A stretch of DNA of 64,000 nt from Sphingomonas nostoxanthinifaciens (GTDB lineage Bacteria > Pseudomonadota > Alphaproteobacteria > Sphingomonadales > Sphingomonadaceae): positions 1,054,001-1,118,000 of the forward strand of contig NZ_CP082839.1 in assembly GCF_019930585.1 (NCBI RefSeq), written 5' to 3'. The position numbers and the translations under genes are program-made. Of the stretch, positions 43,493 to 50,120 are shown in pieces; within the stretch, counting starts at the first letter, position 1; each line of letters begins with the position of its first letter. Under the pieces are notes generated by a model, which worked only from the letters and a program-made list of their open reading frames with translations, did not search any database and had not been told where the DNA came from.

Positions 43493-44025
43493 ATCGACGC
43501 GAGCCAGTCGTCAGGTCCGCCGGACTTTCGCCGCTTGTCGCCGGTGGCATCGTCATCGGCGTGCTCGGCCTGAGCGCTCTCATCGGACGCCGCAACGCCC
43601 CAGATCCCTCGCACCCCGGGATACGGAACTGGTATCGACGTCTCGACAAGCCCGGCTTCACACCGCCCGACGCCGTCTTCGGCGCGGTGTGGCCCGCCTT
43701 GGAGACCGGCATGGCGGTCGGCGGCTACCGCCTCCTGCGGCACGAACCGTCCGCCCGGCGTAACGCCTCGGTCGGGCTTTGGCTGGTAACGACGGCCATG
43801 ATCGGCGGCTGGACCGAGATCTTCTTCCGCGAGCGCGCCCTAGCCAGCAGCGCCGCCGCGTCCGGAGCGATGCTGGCGACGACGGCCGCCTACGTGGCCA
43901 CGACCCACAGGGTCGATCGCGTCGCCCAGGCAACCGCGGTTCCGCTCATGGGGTGGCTAGCCTTCGCCACCGTGCTGGCCACGCGCGTGTGGCAGCGCAA
44001 TAGGCCGGCGGGCGCTCCTCGATGA
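43489..44025 (+). CDS. TspO/MBR family membrane protein
   Basis: A 178-residue protein with five helices. The family signature is GIRNWYRRLDKPGFTPPDAV, FGAVWPALETGMAVGGYRLL (KPxxxPPxxxFxxVWxxLexxM). TspO proteins bind tetrapyrroles and porphyrins and react to light and oxidative stress in alphaproteobacteria. GTG start at 43489 overlaps the glutaredoxin stop; the end overlaps the next start by 4 bp. Neighbours suggest a role in tetrapyrrole or redox stress. Confidence 0.88.
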   Translation: MNRREPVVRSAGLSPLVAGGIVIGVLGLSALIGRRNAPDPSHPGIRNWYRRLDKPGFTPPDAVFGAVWPALETGMAVGGYRLLRHEPSARRNASVGLWLVTTAMIGGWTEIFFRERALASSAAASGAMLATTAAYVATTHRVDRVAQATAVPLMGWLAFATVLATRVWQRNRPAGAPR

Positions 44026-44384
44026 GCCTGACCGTCTGGCACGACGGCAGCTGCCCGCTGTGCCGCCGGGAGATTTCCCTTATCCGGCGGTTGGATCGGC
44101 GCCGCGCGATCACGTTCGTGGACGCGACTGACGGCGCAAGCGCATGCCCGCTCGACAGGGCGGAGATGCTCGCCCGCTTCCATGCCGTGGAGGACGGCCG
44201 CATGCTCACCGGCGCGGCGGCGTTCGCCGCAATGTGGAGAGCGATCCCCATGCTGCGACCGCTTGGTCTGGCGGCGCGAGTCCCCTTCGTCCTCACCGGG
44301 CTCGAATGGCTCTACGGACGGTTTCTATCGGTTCGGCCGTCACTTCAGCGCCTCGCGCACCGCCTGGAGCGGCGGGCGGCGTGA
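44022..44384 (+). CDS. DUF393 (DCC) thiol-disulfide oxidoreductase
   Basis: A 120-residue protein. The DxxCPLC motif VWHDGSCPLCRREISLIRRL defines the DCC family, a thioredoxin-like fold with a CxxC redox pair. DRAEMLARFHAVEDGRMLTG and PFVLTGLEWLYGRFLSVRPS complete it. It may shuttle electrons to neighbouring membrane proteins; the partner is unknown. It overlaps both neighbours by 4 bp, so it is tightly co-translated with TspO and DUF427. Confidence 0.88.
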   Translation: MSLTVWHDGSCPLCRREISLIRRLDRRRAITFVDATDGASACPLDRAEMLARFHAVEDGRMLTGAAAFAAMWRAIPMLRPLGLAARVPFVLTGLEWLYGRFLSVRPSLQRLAHRLERRAA

Positions 44385-44878
44385 ACAGGCCCGTCCCCGA
44401 TCTCGCGATGCCCTGGCAGGAGAGCGTCTGGACGTTTCCCCGTCCATCCATCGCGCAGCCCGTCCAGGCGCACCTGCGGGTCGTTCTCGACGGCCGGACC
44501 ATCGCCGAGACGCGGCGCGGCGTTCGCACCATAGAGACGAACCATCCGCCAACCTACTACTTCCCACCGGACGACGTTGCTCCGGGAGCGCTGCGGCCCG
44601 TCGGCGGCACGAGCTTCTGCGAATGGAAGGGATCGGCGGTCTACTTCGACGTCGTGTCCGGCGACGTGGTCAGATCCAGGGCGGCTTGGGCCTACCCCGA
44701 CCCGACCGCGTCCTTCGCGGACATCCGCGACCACGTCGCGTTCTACGCGGCTGCCATAGACGCCTGCTTCGTCAACGGCGAGCAGGTCGTGCCTCAGCCG
44801 GGCGGGTTCTACGGGGGCTGGATCACCTCCCGGGTCGCAGGTCCATTCAAGGGCATTCCGGGGAGCCAGGGTTGGTAG
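44381..44878 (+). CDS. DUF427 domain protein
   Basis: A 165-residue protein: MPWQESVWTFPRPSIAQPVQ, RTIETNHPPTYYFPPDDVAP, TSFCEWKGSAVYFDV. The TNHPPTYYFP and FCEWKG strands are the hallmark of DUF427, a beta-rich family with no known reaction. The GTG start overlaps the DUF393 stop. It is often near photolyase or stress genes in sphingomonads, as far as I recall. The extra front residues in longer readings are DUF393 antiframe. Confidence 0.85.
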   Translation: MNRPVPDLAMPWQESVWTFPRPSIAQPVQAHLRVVLDGRTIAETRRGVRTIETNHPPTYYFPPDDVAPGALRPVGGTSFCEWKGSAVYFDVVSGDVVRSRAAWAYPDPTASFADIRDHVAFYAAAIDACFVNGEQVVPQPGGFYGGWITSRVAGPFKGIPGSQGW

Positions 44879-45585
44879 AGGCGGTCGCCGTCGTGATCGG
44901 CGCGGGCGGCGGCATCGGCGTAGCGCTCATCCAGGCGCTCGCTTCGTCCGGTCGCTACGCCCGCGTCCACGCGCTGTCGCGCGACCCGGGTGAAGATGAC
45001 GGTGAAGTCTTCGGAGGCGTCATCGATGTCACGGACGAGGCAAGCATCCGCCACGCCGCCGGGCGCATCGGACCGCCAGTCGATCTGGTCGTGATCGCGA
45101 CCGGCATCCTGCATGAGGACGGCATTATGCCAGAAAAGGCGCTGGGCGAATTAGACGGCGGCACGCTCGCGCGCATCTTCCAGCTCAACACGATCGGGCC
45201 GGCGCTGGCCTTCAAGCACTTCGCGCCGTTGCTGGCGAGCGACCGGCGTACCGTGATCACCGCACTCTCCGCCCGCGTCGGCAGCATCTCCGACAACCGC
45301 ACCGGCGGCTGGTATGGCTACCGCGCCTCGAAGGCCGCGCTCAACATGATCGTGAAGTCGGCCGCGATCGAGATCGCGCGGTCCCGGCCGCTGGCCCTGT
45401 GTTTCGCGCTACACCCGGGAACGGTGGATACGGGTCTGAGCCAGCCCTTCCAGCGGGGCGTTCCGCCGGACCGGCTGTTCAGCCCCGACCGCGCGGCCCG
45501 GCAGCTCCTTGATGTGATTGCCGGTCTCGATAGCAGATCGAACGGTAGGATCTTCGGCTGGGACGGGCGCGAAATCGATCCCTGA
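44872..45585 (+). CDS. SDR family NAD(P)-dependent oxidoreductase
   Basis: A 237-residue classical SDR. The cofactor site is VVIGAGGGIGVALIQALASS, the dinucleotide base region DVTDEASIRHAAGRIG, the NxxG-like LVVIATGILHEDG, and the catalytic segment ALSARVGSISDNRTGGWYGY with YRASK. TTG start at 44872 overlaps the DUF427 stop by 7 bp; no better start is visible upstream. Resembles C-factor-like (CsgA) SDRs. Last gene of the operon; after it the DNA is IS debris. Confidence 0.85.
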   Translation: MVEAVAVVIGAGGGIGVALIQALASSGRYARVHALSRDPGEDDGEVFGGVIDVTDEASIRHAAGRIGPPVDLVVIATGILHEDGIMPEKALGELDGGTLARIFQLNTIGPALAFKHFAPLLASDRRTVITALSARVGSISDNRTGGWYGYRASKAALNMIVKSAAIEIARSRPLALCFALHPGTVDTGLSQPFQRGVPPDRLFSPDRAARQLLDVIAGLDSRSNGRIFGWDGREIDP

Positions 45586-45999
45586 TGATTATCGTATTCT
45601 AGCAATTTTCTGCTGATCGACAACGGGCGGCTGAATCGTAAATGCACGAATCGCGTAACAACCTAAGCGCGCAAGAACGCCATGGGGCGAAGCGTAGTCT
45701 GAACGCTGCAGCCCGAATGATTGAAAATGGGACGTGGATCGTCGATCACCTGCGCGTCGGTTTCTGCCAAAAGCCCTCGTTTGCCGCGGTCGTTGAATAT
45801 GGCGGCAAAGTCCCATTTCTTGCCTTTCAGCGCTGGCTGTCCGTGCCGTGGCGAAGTCCGGTGACGCAAGATAACGGTTGTCCGCTTCCGGGTGACGCGG
45901 ATTGGCTCGTCAGTGTCCATCTCTGGGTTTACTTGACCATCTCATGCTTGGTCCAGCGGGACACTTATGCCTCCGAGCAGGTGGGTTAATCAGCTCGGC
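45586..45999. other. Unassigned stretch between the operon and an IS1182 remnant
   Basis: About 410 bp. A plus frame of 115 codons (45642-45989) and a minus frame of 85 codons overlap, neither with a ribosome site, recognised motif or convincing codon use. Possibly transposon debris. No terminator with T-run follows the SDR gene within the first 60 bp. Confidence 0.35.
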
Positions 46000-46403
46000 A
46001 TTGCCGTCGTGGCTTAGGCGCTTGCGACACAGCACCACGAATGCGCGGAACACCGCCTTGAAGGCGGAGCGGTTGTCGCGACGGGAGCCGGCGATAGTCT
46101 TGAAGTCGGGCCGCAGCCCGCGCAGGAGTCAGATCAGTTCCGCGCAGGAGTCAGATCAGTTCGAGATTGCGCGCCGCCTCCGCCTCGACTGCACCTCGAT
46201 TGAGGTGGCCGTACAGGTACAGCTTGAGCATGTCGGCCGCCCCGTTGCTTTCGGTTGCGCCCGCACGAAGCCGGTCTCGCTCAGATCGAGATCGTCCACG
46301 AACGCATCGATGAAGCGAACCGGGCTGTTCCACCGACATAGTCCTCGACCAATACCGGCAGCAGGAGTGCCTGCTCGCGCGCATGACCCTCGATGTACGC
46401 CAT
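46000..46403 (-). mobile_element. IS1182-type transposase remnant
   Basis: From ATG 46403 the minus strand reads AYIEGHAREQALLLPVLVED, YVGG; then frames alternate through RFIDAFVDDLDLSETGFVRA, LKLYLYGHLNRGAVEAEAAR and finally RDNRSAFKAVFRAFVVLCRK. This is the N-terminal 130-140 residues of an IS1182-family transposase. At least two frameshifts exist, one caused by a 22-bp tandem duplication. The catalytic core is absent. Confidence 0.75.
46119..46162. repeat. Perfect 22-bp tandem duplication
   Basis: The unit CGCGCAGGAGTCAGATCAG plus TTC occurs twice without a gap (46119-46140 and 46141-46162). The length is not a multiple of three, so it shifts the frame inside the IS1182 remnant. Looks like a replication-slippage event. 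Confidence 0.9.
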
Positions 46404-46684
46404 GAAACAGCATACGCCGGTCAGCGACCATATCGAATCAGCCGGTGTCTTGCCGCACAGTCTGCCATGGTTGAGCGGGAAGTTACTAACGGGCCGCGAG
46501 CGAGTTCGGCGGCTCGCAATGCCGCTCAACGGCCCCGCAAATGATCCCTCGCTTCCGGGATCGGCCACGTCGAAAATCGAGCAAATCTTTTGACGTGATG
46601 GCGTTCCTGCCGCCCAGCTTGCGGGGCATAACCGCCATCGACCCGCGCATCGATGGCGACTTTCCTCGCTTGCCTAGCGCGTCG

Positions 46685-47395
46685 CTATGAGGCCGGCTGA
46701 GTGTCGGCCAAAGCCAATTCCACCGCAACGGTCGCATGGATCGCGGTGGTATCGAAAATCGGGACGGGGCTATCCTCCGGTCGAAGCAGCAGCATCAATT
46801 CGGTGCACCCGAGGATCACGGCCTCGGCGCCTGCCTCAACCATCCGCGCGATGATCGCGCGATAGGCGTCTCTCGACGCCGCGACGACCTTCCCGACGAC
46901 AAGCTCCTCGTAGATCACTCGATGCACCGTTGCGCGGTCCTCGTCCGTGGGGACGATGACACTCAACCCATGCTGCTTGGCCAAGCGCCCCTTGTAGAAT
47001 TCGTGCTCCATGGTGAAGGCCGTGCCGAGGAGCCCGTCTTTCCGAATACCCGCCGCCTTAACGCGCCCTGCGGTCGGATCCGCGATATGGAGAAGCGGCA
47101 CGTTCACCGCCGCCTGAATGGCGGGCGCCATGCGATGCATGGTGTTAGTGCAGATCAGCAGCATCTCGGCACCGGCCGCCTCGAGCCGCCGGGCCGCGTC
47201 CACCATGCGAGCCGTGAGGCCGCCCCAATCACCGCGATGCTGCAGCTCCTCGATCTCGGCGAAGTTGAACGACCACAGCAGGCAGGAAGCGGAAGCTGTC
47301 GGTCCAAGCCGGTCCCGGACACCCTGGTTGAGAATGCGATAATATTCCGCCGAGCTTTCCCAACTCATTCCGCCGATCAGGCCGATCGTCAGCAT
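46685..47395 (-). CDS. Aspartate/glutamate racemase family protein
   Basis: A 236-residue PLP-independent racemase-like protein. MLTIGLIGGMSWESSAEYYR is the family start. The two catalytic cysteines lie in MLLICTNTMHRM and AVILGCTELMLLL. ATGs at 47401 and 47416 are in frame; GAGGG suits 47395 best. Members interconvert Asp/Glu enantiomers or act as hydantoin or maleate-type isomerases; the substrate is open. It lies 64 bp downstream of marR on the same strand, so marR and the racemase are probably one transcript under the operator at 47900. Confidence 0.88.
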   Translation of the reverse strand: MLTIGLIGGMSWESSAEYYRILNQGVRDRLGPTASASCLLWSFNFAEIEELQHRGDWGGLTARMVDAARRLEAAGAEMLLICTNTMHRMAPAIQAAVNVPLLHIADPTAGRVKAAGIRKDGLLGTAFTMEHEFYKGRLAKQHGLSVIVPTDEDRATVHRVIYEELVVGKVVAASRDAYRAIIARMVEAGAEAVILGCTELMLLLRPEDSPVPIFDTTAIHATVAVELALADTQPAS

Positions 47396-47459
47396 TGTCA
47401 TGTCCCTCATGTGCATTTGCGCTACGCTGCCGATGCTCGGCCTTCGCCCTTAGGACCGG

Positions 47460-47921
47460 CTAGCTTTCCATCGTCTCGGCCAGCATCCGCATCAGCCGCA
47501 CGAGATCGTCGAAATCCCGACGCTCCCAATCCTGGAACATCGCTACCGCCATGTCCTCGCGGGCTATATCGAGCGCGTCTGTCGCTGTCTTGCCCGAAGG
47601 TGTCACCACAGCCTCGTTCACGCGCTTGTCAGTTGCGCTTGGCCGCCGTTCGACCAACCCGAGCGCCTCGAGGCGTGCCACCTGGCGGCTGACCGTCGTG
47701 TAATCCCGACCTATGCCGTCGGCGAGATCGCCCACGCCGATCGGGCCGCGTCGCTCGACAGACACGAGCAGCGGGAACAGCGCGCGCTCGAGCGACAGGC
47801 CCGCCTTGGCGAGCAGTTCAGCATCGCGTTCGGGACGGTTCATCACGCCCGCGATATCGATCAGCGAACGGTGCAGCTCGGGCAGCAGCGCCTTAATATG
47901 TGCATTATGCACTTTCCTCAT
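47460..47921 (-). CDS. MarR family transcriptional regulator 1
   Basis: A 153-residue winged-helix regulator from MRKVHNAHIKALLPELHRSL. The DNA-binding part is RGPIGVGDLADGIGRDYTTV, SRQVARLEALGLVERRPSAT and the wing DKRVNEAVVT. The palindrome GTGCATTATGCAC at 47900-47912 overlaps its first codons (VHNAH), and a second copy is at 47949. Binding there would block both its own gene and the divergent mipA. The longer frame to 48068 is antisense to mipA. The ligand is likely an aromatic or phenolic compound, because the regulon includes a flavin monooxygenase; this is inference. Confidence 0.88.
   Translation of the reverse strand: MRKVHNAHIKALLPELHRSLIDIAGVMNRPERDAELLAKAGLSLERALFPLLVSVERRGPIGVGDLADGIGRDYTTVSRQVARLEALGLVERRPSATDKRVNEAVVTPSGKTATDALDIAREDMAVAMFQDWERRDFDDLVRLMRMLAETMES
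47896..47912. promoter_or_regulatory. MarR operator O1
   Basis: ATATGTGCATTATGCAC; the core GTGCATTATGCAC (47900-47912) is a perfect palindrome around one T. It lies over the start of marR. An identical 17-bp copy is O2, 49 bp away centre to centre. Confidence 0.8.
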
Positions 47922-47949
47922 TGACACCCCGACCGCCTCCCTAGATATG
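47921..47949 (+). promoter_or_regulatory. mipA promoter, -35 TTGACA
   Basis: TTGACA at 47921-47926, with GATATG at 47944-47949 as -10 at 17-bp spacing. The -10 overlaps operator O2, so a bound repressor would block RNA polymerase. TTGACA also overlaps the marR start codon on the other strand. Confidence 0.6.
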
Positions 47950-47961
47950 TGCATTATGCAC
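47945..47961. promoter_or_regulatory. MarR operator O2
   Basis: ATATGTGCATTATGCAC again, identical over 17 bp to O1, ending 13 bp before the mipA ATG. Two sites 49 bp apart allow two repressor dimers on the divergent promoter. Confidence 0.8.
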
Positions 47962-47974
47962 AAGGGAGCATGAG

Positions 47975-48895
47975 ATGGAAGAGCAAACCGAGGCCGACGT
48001 TTTGATTTGCGAAGACTGCCCCGCCGTGCCGACCATCTCTCGCCGGCGCTTGAATGGGCTGCCGGCACTCCTGGCGATATCGTTCCTCGTTGCAGGGTTA
48101 CCGAGCTGTGCCTGGGCGCAGGACGCGTCGACGGCAGGCGGTCATGCCGATGTCGCGGCTCAAGCGGGCAGCGATGCTCCGCAGGGCCCGATGAACTTCA
48201 TCGCCGTCGGGGTCGGCGTGGCGCCCAAATACCCAGGCGCGAAGAGCTACTCGCCCGTTCCGTTCATCGCCGCCGACATCACGGGCAAGGGCGTCGAAAT
48301 TTCGATGCGTGGTCCAAATATCCGCGCGAATCTGCTGGGCGATTCCGCTTTCTCCATCGGTCCCGTCGCCGGCCTCAACTTTGGTCGGAGCCAGAGCGAC
48401 GGCGGCGTCGCCCGCAACCTTCCCAAGATCAGCGATGAAATCGATCTTGGCGGCTACGCCGCCTATCGCTTTGGCGGCAATGAGCGAGGCCAAGGCCAGC
48501 TCGAGCTGGAGGTCACCGCGCTCCGGGATGTGTCCCACACGAGCAATGGCTTCACCGTCAACGGAGACGTTTCGTACATCCTCCTGCGCAGCTTTCGCTG
48601 GAGCCTCGGAGCGGACGCCAACCTGACCTATGCGAGCAGCAGGACGCTACGCACGTATTTCGGCATTACGCCCGCCTCCGCGCTGGCCTCGGGCCTGATC
48701 CCCTATTCACCAACTGGCGGCGTCCGCGACGTGGGAGGTGGCCTTACCGCGGGCTACCAGTTCAACCGCCGCTGGGGTGTCATCTCGCGGTTCGGATATA
48801 ATTATCTGGTCGGTGATGCCGCCAAGAGCCCGATCGTCAAGGCTGGATCGCGCGGCCAGCTGCTCGGCGGGGTCGCACTGTCGTACCGCTTTTGA
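47975..48895 (+). CDS. MipA/OmpV family outer-membrane protein with chimeric N-terminus
   Basis: A 306-residue protein. Residues 18-49 (VPTISRRRLNGLPALLAISF through WAQ) are a signal peptide. Then MNFIAVGVGVAPKYPGAKSY and RFGYNYLVGDAAKSPIV match the MipA/OmpV beta-barrel family. The first 13 residues, MEEQTEADVLICE, precede the signal peptide and resemble the start of the FAD monooxygenase (MEERTDIDVLICG). The DNA agrees in most positions there, including the upstream operator and -35. A native GTG start at 48026 would give a normal signal peptide. Outer-membrane role: scaffold or small-molecule passage is possible. Confidence 0.85.
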   Translation: MEEQTEADVLICEDCPAVPTISRRRLNGLPALLAISFLVAGLPSCAWAQDASTAGGHADVAAQAGSDAPQGPMNFIAVGVGVAPKYPGAKSYSPVPFIAADITGKGVEISMRGPNIRANLLGDSAFSIGPVAGLNFGRSQSDGGVARNLPKISDEIDLGGYAAYRFGGNERGQGQLELEVTALRDVSHTSNGFTVNGDVSYILLRSFRWSLGADANLTYASSRTLRTYFGITPASALASGLIPYSPTGGVRDVGGGLTAGYQFNRRWGVISRFGYNYLVGDAAKSPIVKAGSRGQLLGGVALSYRF

Positions 48896-48916
48896 ACGCT
48901 CGCGGAGGCCTCAACC

Positions 48917-49993
48917 ATGAAAAGATCCAATGGCCGACCTTGGTCACTTTCGGGCAGGATCATCCGATGGACAATTGCCGGCGCCTTAATAGCTAGCAGC
49001 GTCTTGATCGTGCCGCCTTTGTACCGGCTTATTGCTCCTGCGAAACCTTCATCCACAAGCGCATTGCGATTCACCGGCTTTATAACGCTGCCCCCGAGCA
49101 CGAGCTTCCTATCTCTGTTCGACTACATGATTGTGGAAGGCGGCTACCTGTACGCGGCGAGCATCAAGCCGGGAACCGTTTTCAAGGTACCCCTTGGCGC
49201 CGGACCGCTGCCAACGGGTTCGCAGATCAAGAACCTGGCTGGACCGCCGTGGGGGCAAGGCGTGGCATTCGATCCAGTGCGACGTCTCGGCTTCGTGTCG
49301 CGCAGCGGCGCGAACAGCGTGGATGTGTTCGATCCAGCGCGGATGCGTCTCATTCGCCGCATATCGGTGGATGCCGGTGTCGATGCGGTCGTTTTCGATC
49401 CGGTGGATCGGCTGGTGTACGCGGCGCATGGCGACACCGGCCACGCCACCCTGATCGATCCCGACAGGCTCACTATAGTCGATCGTGTTCGGTTCGATGG
49501 GAAATTGGAGTTCGCTGCTTTCGACCCAACCACCCGGCGAATCTACCAGAATCTCAATGACAGGAATGCGCTTGCCGTCGTCGATCTCGCCCGACGGCAG
49601 GTCATCAATCAGTGGCCTCTGGAAGGCTGCGAAGGACCCAGCGGTATGGCCGTCGATGCAGCACGGCATCGTTTGTTCATAGCCTGCAACAGCAACTCTC
49701 GCTTGGCAGTGTTCGATCTCGACCGGCATAGCGTCGTCGCCACGCTGCCGGTCGGCCGGGCACCGGACGTGGTCGGATACGATGCGGCGTTGCACCGCAT
49801 CTACACCACCGGCTGGTTCGGCATCATGTCGACGATCCAATCAGGCCCAGCTGGTCGCTACCGCGTGCTGGCGCCGATCCACCTCAACATCGGTGCGCAC
49901 ACGCTTGGCATCGATCCACTCACCCACCGTGTGTACATCGGCTACGCAAGCGTATTCTCCGCGCCGCGCATGGCGGTATTCGACGCCAAGTAG
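48917..49993 (+). CDS. YncE-like beta-propeller protein, membrane anchored
   Basis: A 358-residue protein. Residues 15-38 are a hydrophobic signal-anchor. Repeats of YVTN/NHL type follow: GVAFDPVRRLGFVSRSGANS, AVVFDPVDRLVYAAHGDTGH, FAAFDPTTRRIYQNLNDRNA and DVVGYDAALHRIYTTGWFGI, each about 40-45 residues, giving a seven-blade propeller. Such periplasmic proteins bind ligands or partners; no enzyme site seen. It begins 22 bp after mipA on the same strand and is likely co-transcribed. Confidence 0.82.
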   Translation: MKRSNGRPWSLSGRIIRWTIAGALIASSVLIVPPLYRLIAPAKPSSTSALRFTGFITLPPSTSFLSLFDYMIVEGGYLYAASIKPGTVFKVPLGAGPLPTGSQIKNLAGPPWGQGVAFDPVRRLGFVSRSGANSVDVFDPARMRLIRRISVDAGVDAVVFDPVDRLVYAAHGDTGHATLIDPDRLTIVDRVRFDGKLEFAAFDPTTRRIYQNLNDRNALAVVDLARRQVINQWPLEGCEGPSGMAVDAARHRLFIACNSNSRLAVFDLDRHSVVATLPVGRAPDVVGYDAALHRIYTTGWFGIMSTIQSGPAGRYRVLAPIHLNIGAHTLGIDPLTHRVYIGYASVFSAPRMAVFDAK

Positions 49994-50044
49994 ATGGTCG
50001 GCGCTCACGCCCAACTAGGGTGAGCCACCTTCGACCTATCTCGC

Positions 50045-50057
50045 GTGCATAATGCAC
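50045..50057. promoter_or_regulatory. MarR operator O3
   Basis: GTGCATAATGCAC, the exact reverse complement of O1/O2, 20 bp upstream of the TTGACA element at 50065. Same layout as O1 to TTGACA (21 bp) at the mipA promoter. Confidence 0.78.
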
Positions 50058-50064
50058 TTATCTG

Positions 50065-50093
50065 TTGACACCGGCGCTGCCGAGGGTGATGGG
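50065..50093 (+). promoter_or_regulatory. FAD monooxygenase promoter, -35 TTGACA
   Basis: TTGACA at 50065-50070. The operator O4 begins 28 bp after its first base, exactly as O2 does at the mipA promoter. The -10 is degenerate (GATGGG near 50088). Confidence 0.55.
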
Positions 50094-50105
50094 TGCACTA
50101 TGCAC
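50093..50105. promoter_or_regulatory. MarR operator O4 (one mismatch)
   Basis: GTGCACTATGCAC differs from the O1 core by T to C at one position. It lies 15 bp before the monooxygenase ATG at 50121. Weaker binding than O1-O3 is expected. Confidence 0.7.
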
Positions 50106-50120
50106 ACAGAGGAACCCGGT

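Noticed and set aside
45642-45989. 115-codon plus frame as a gene
   Set aside because: No ribosome site, no motif, competing open frame on the other strand; likely transposon debris.
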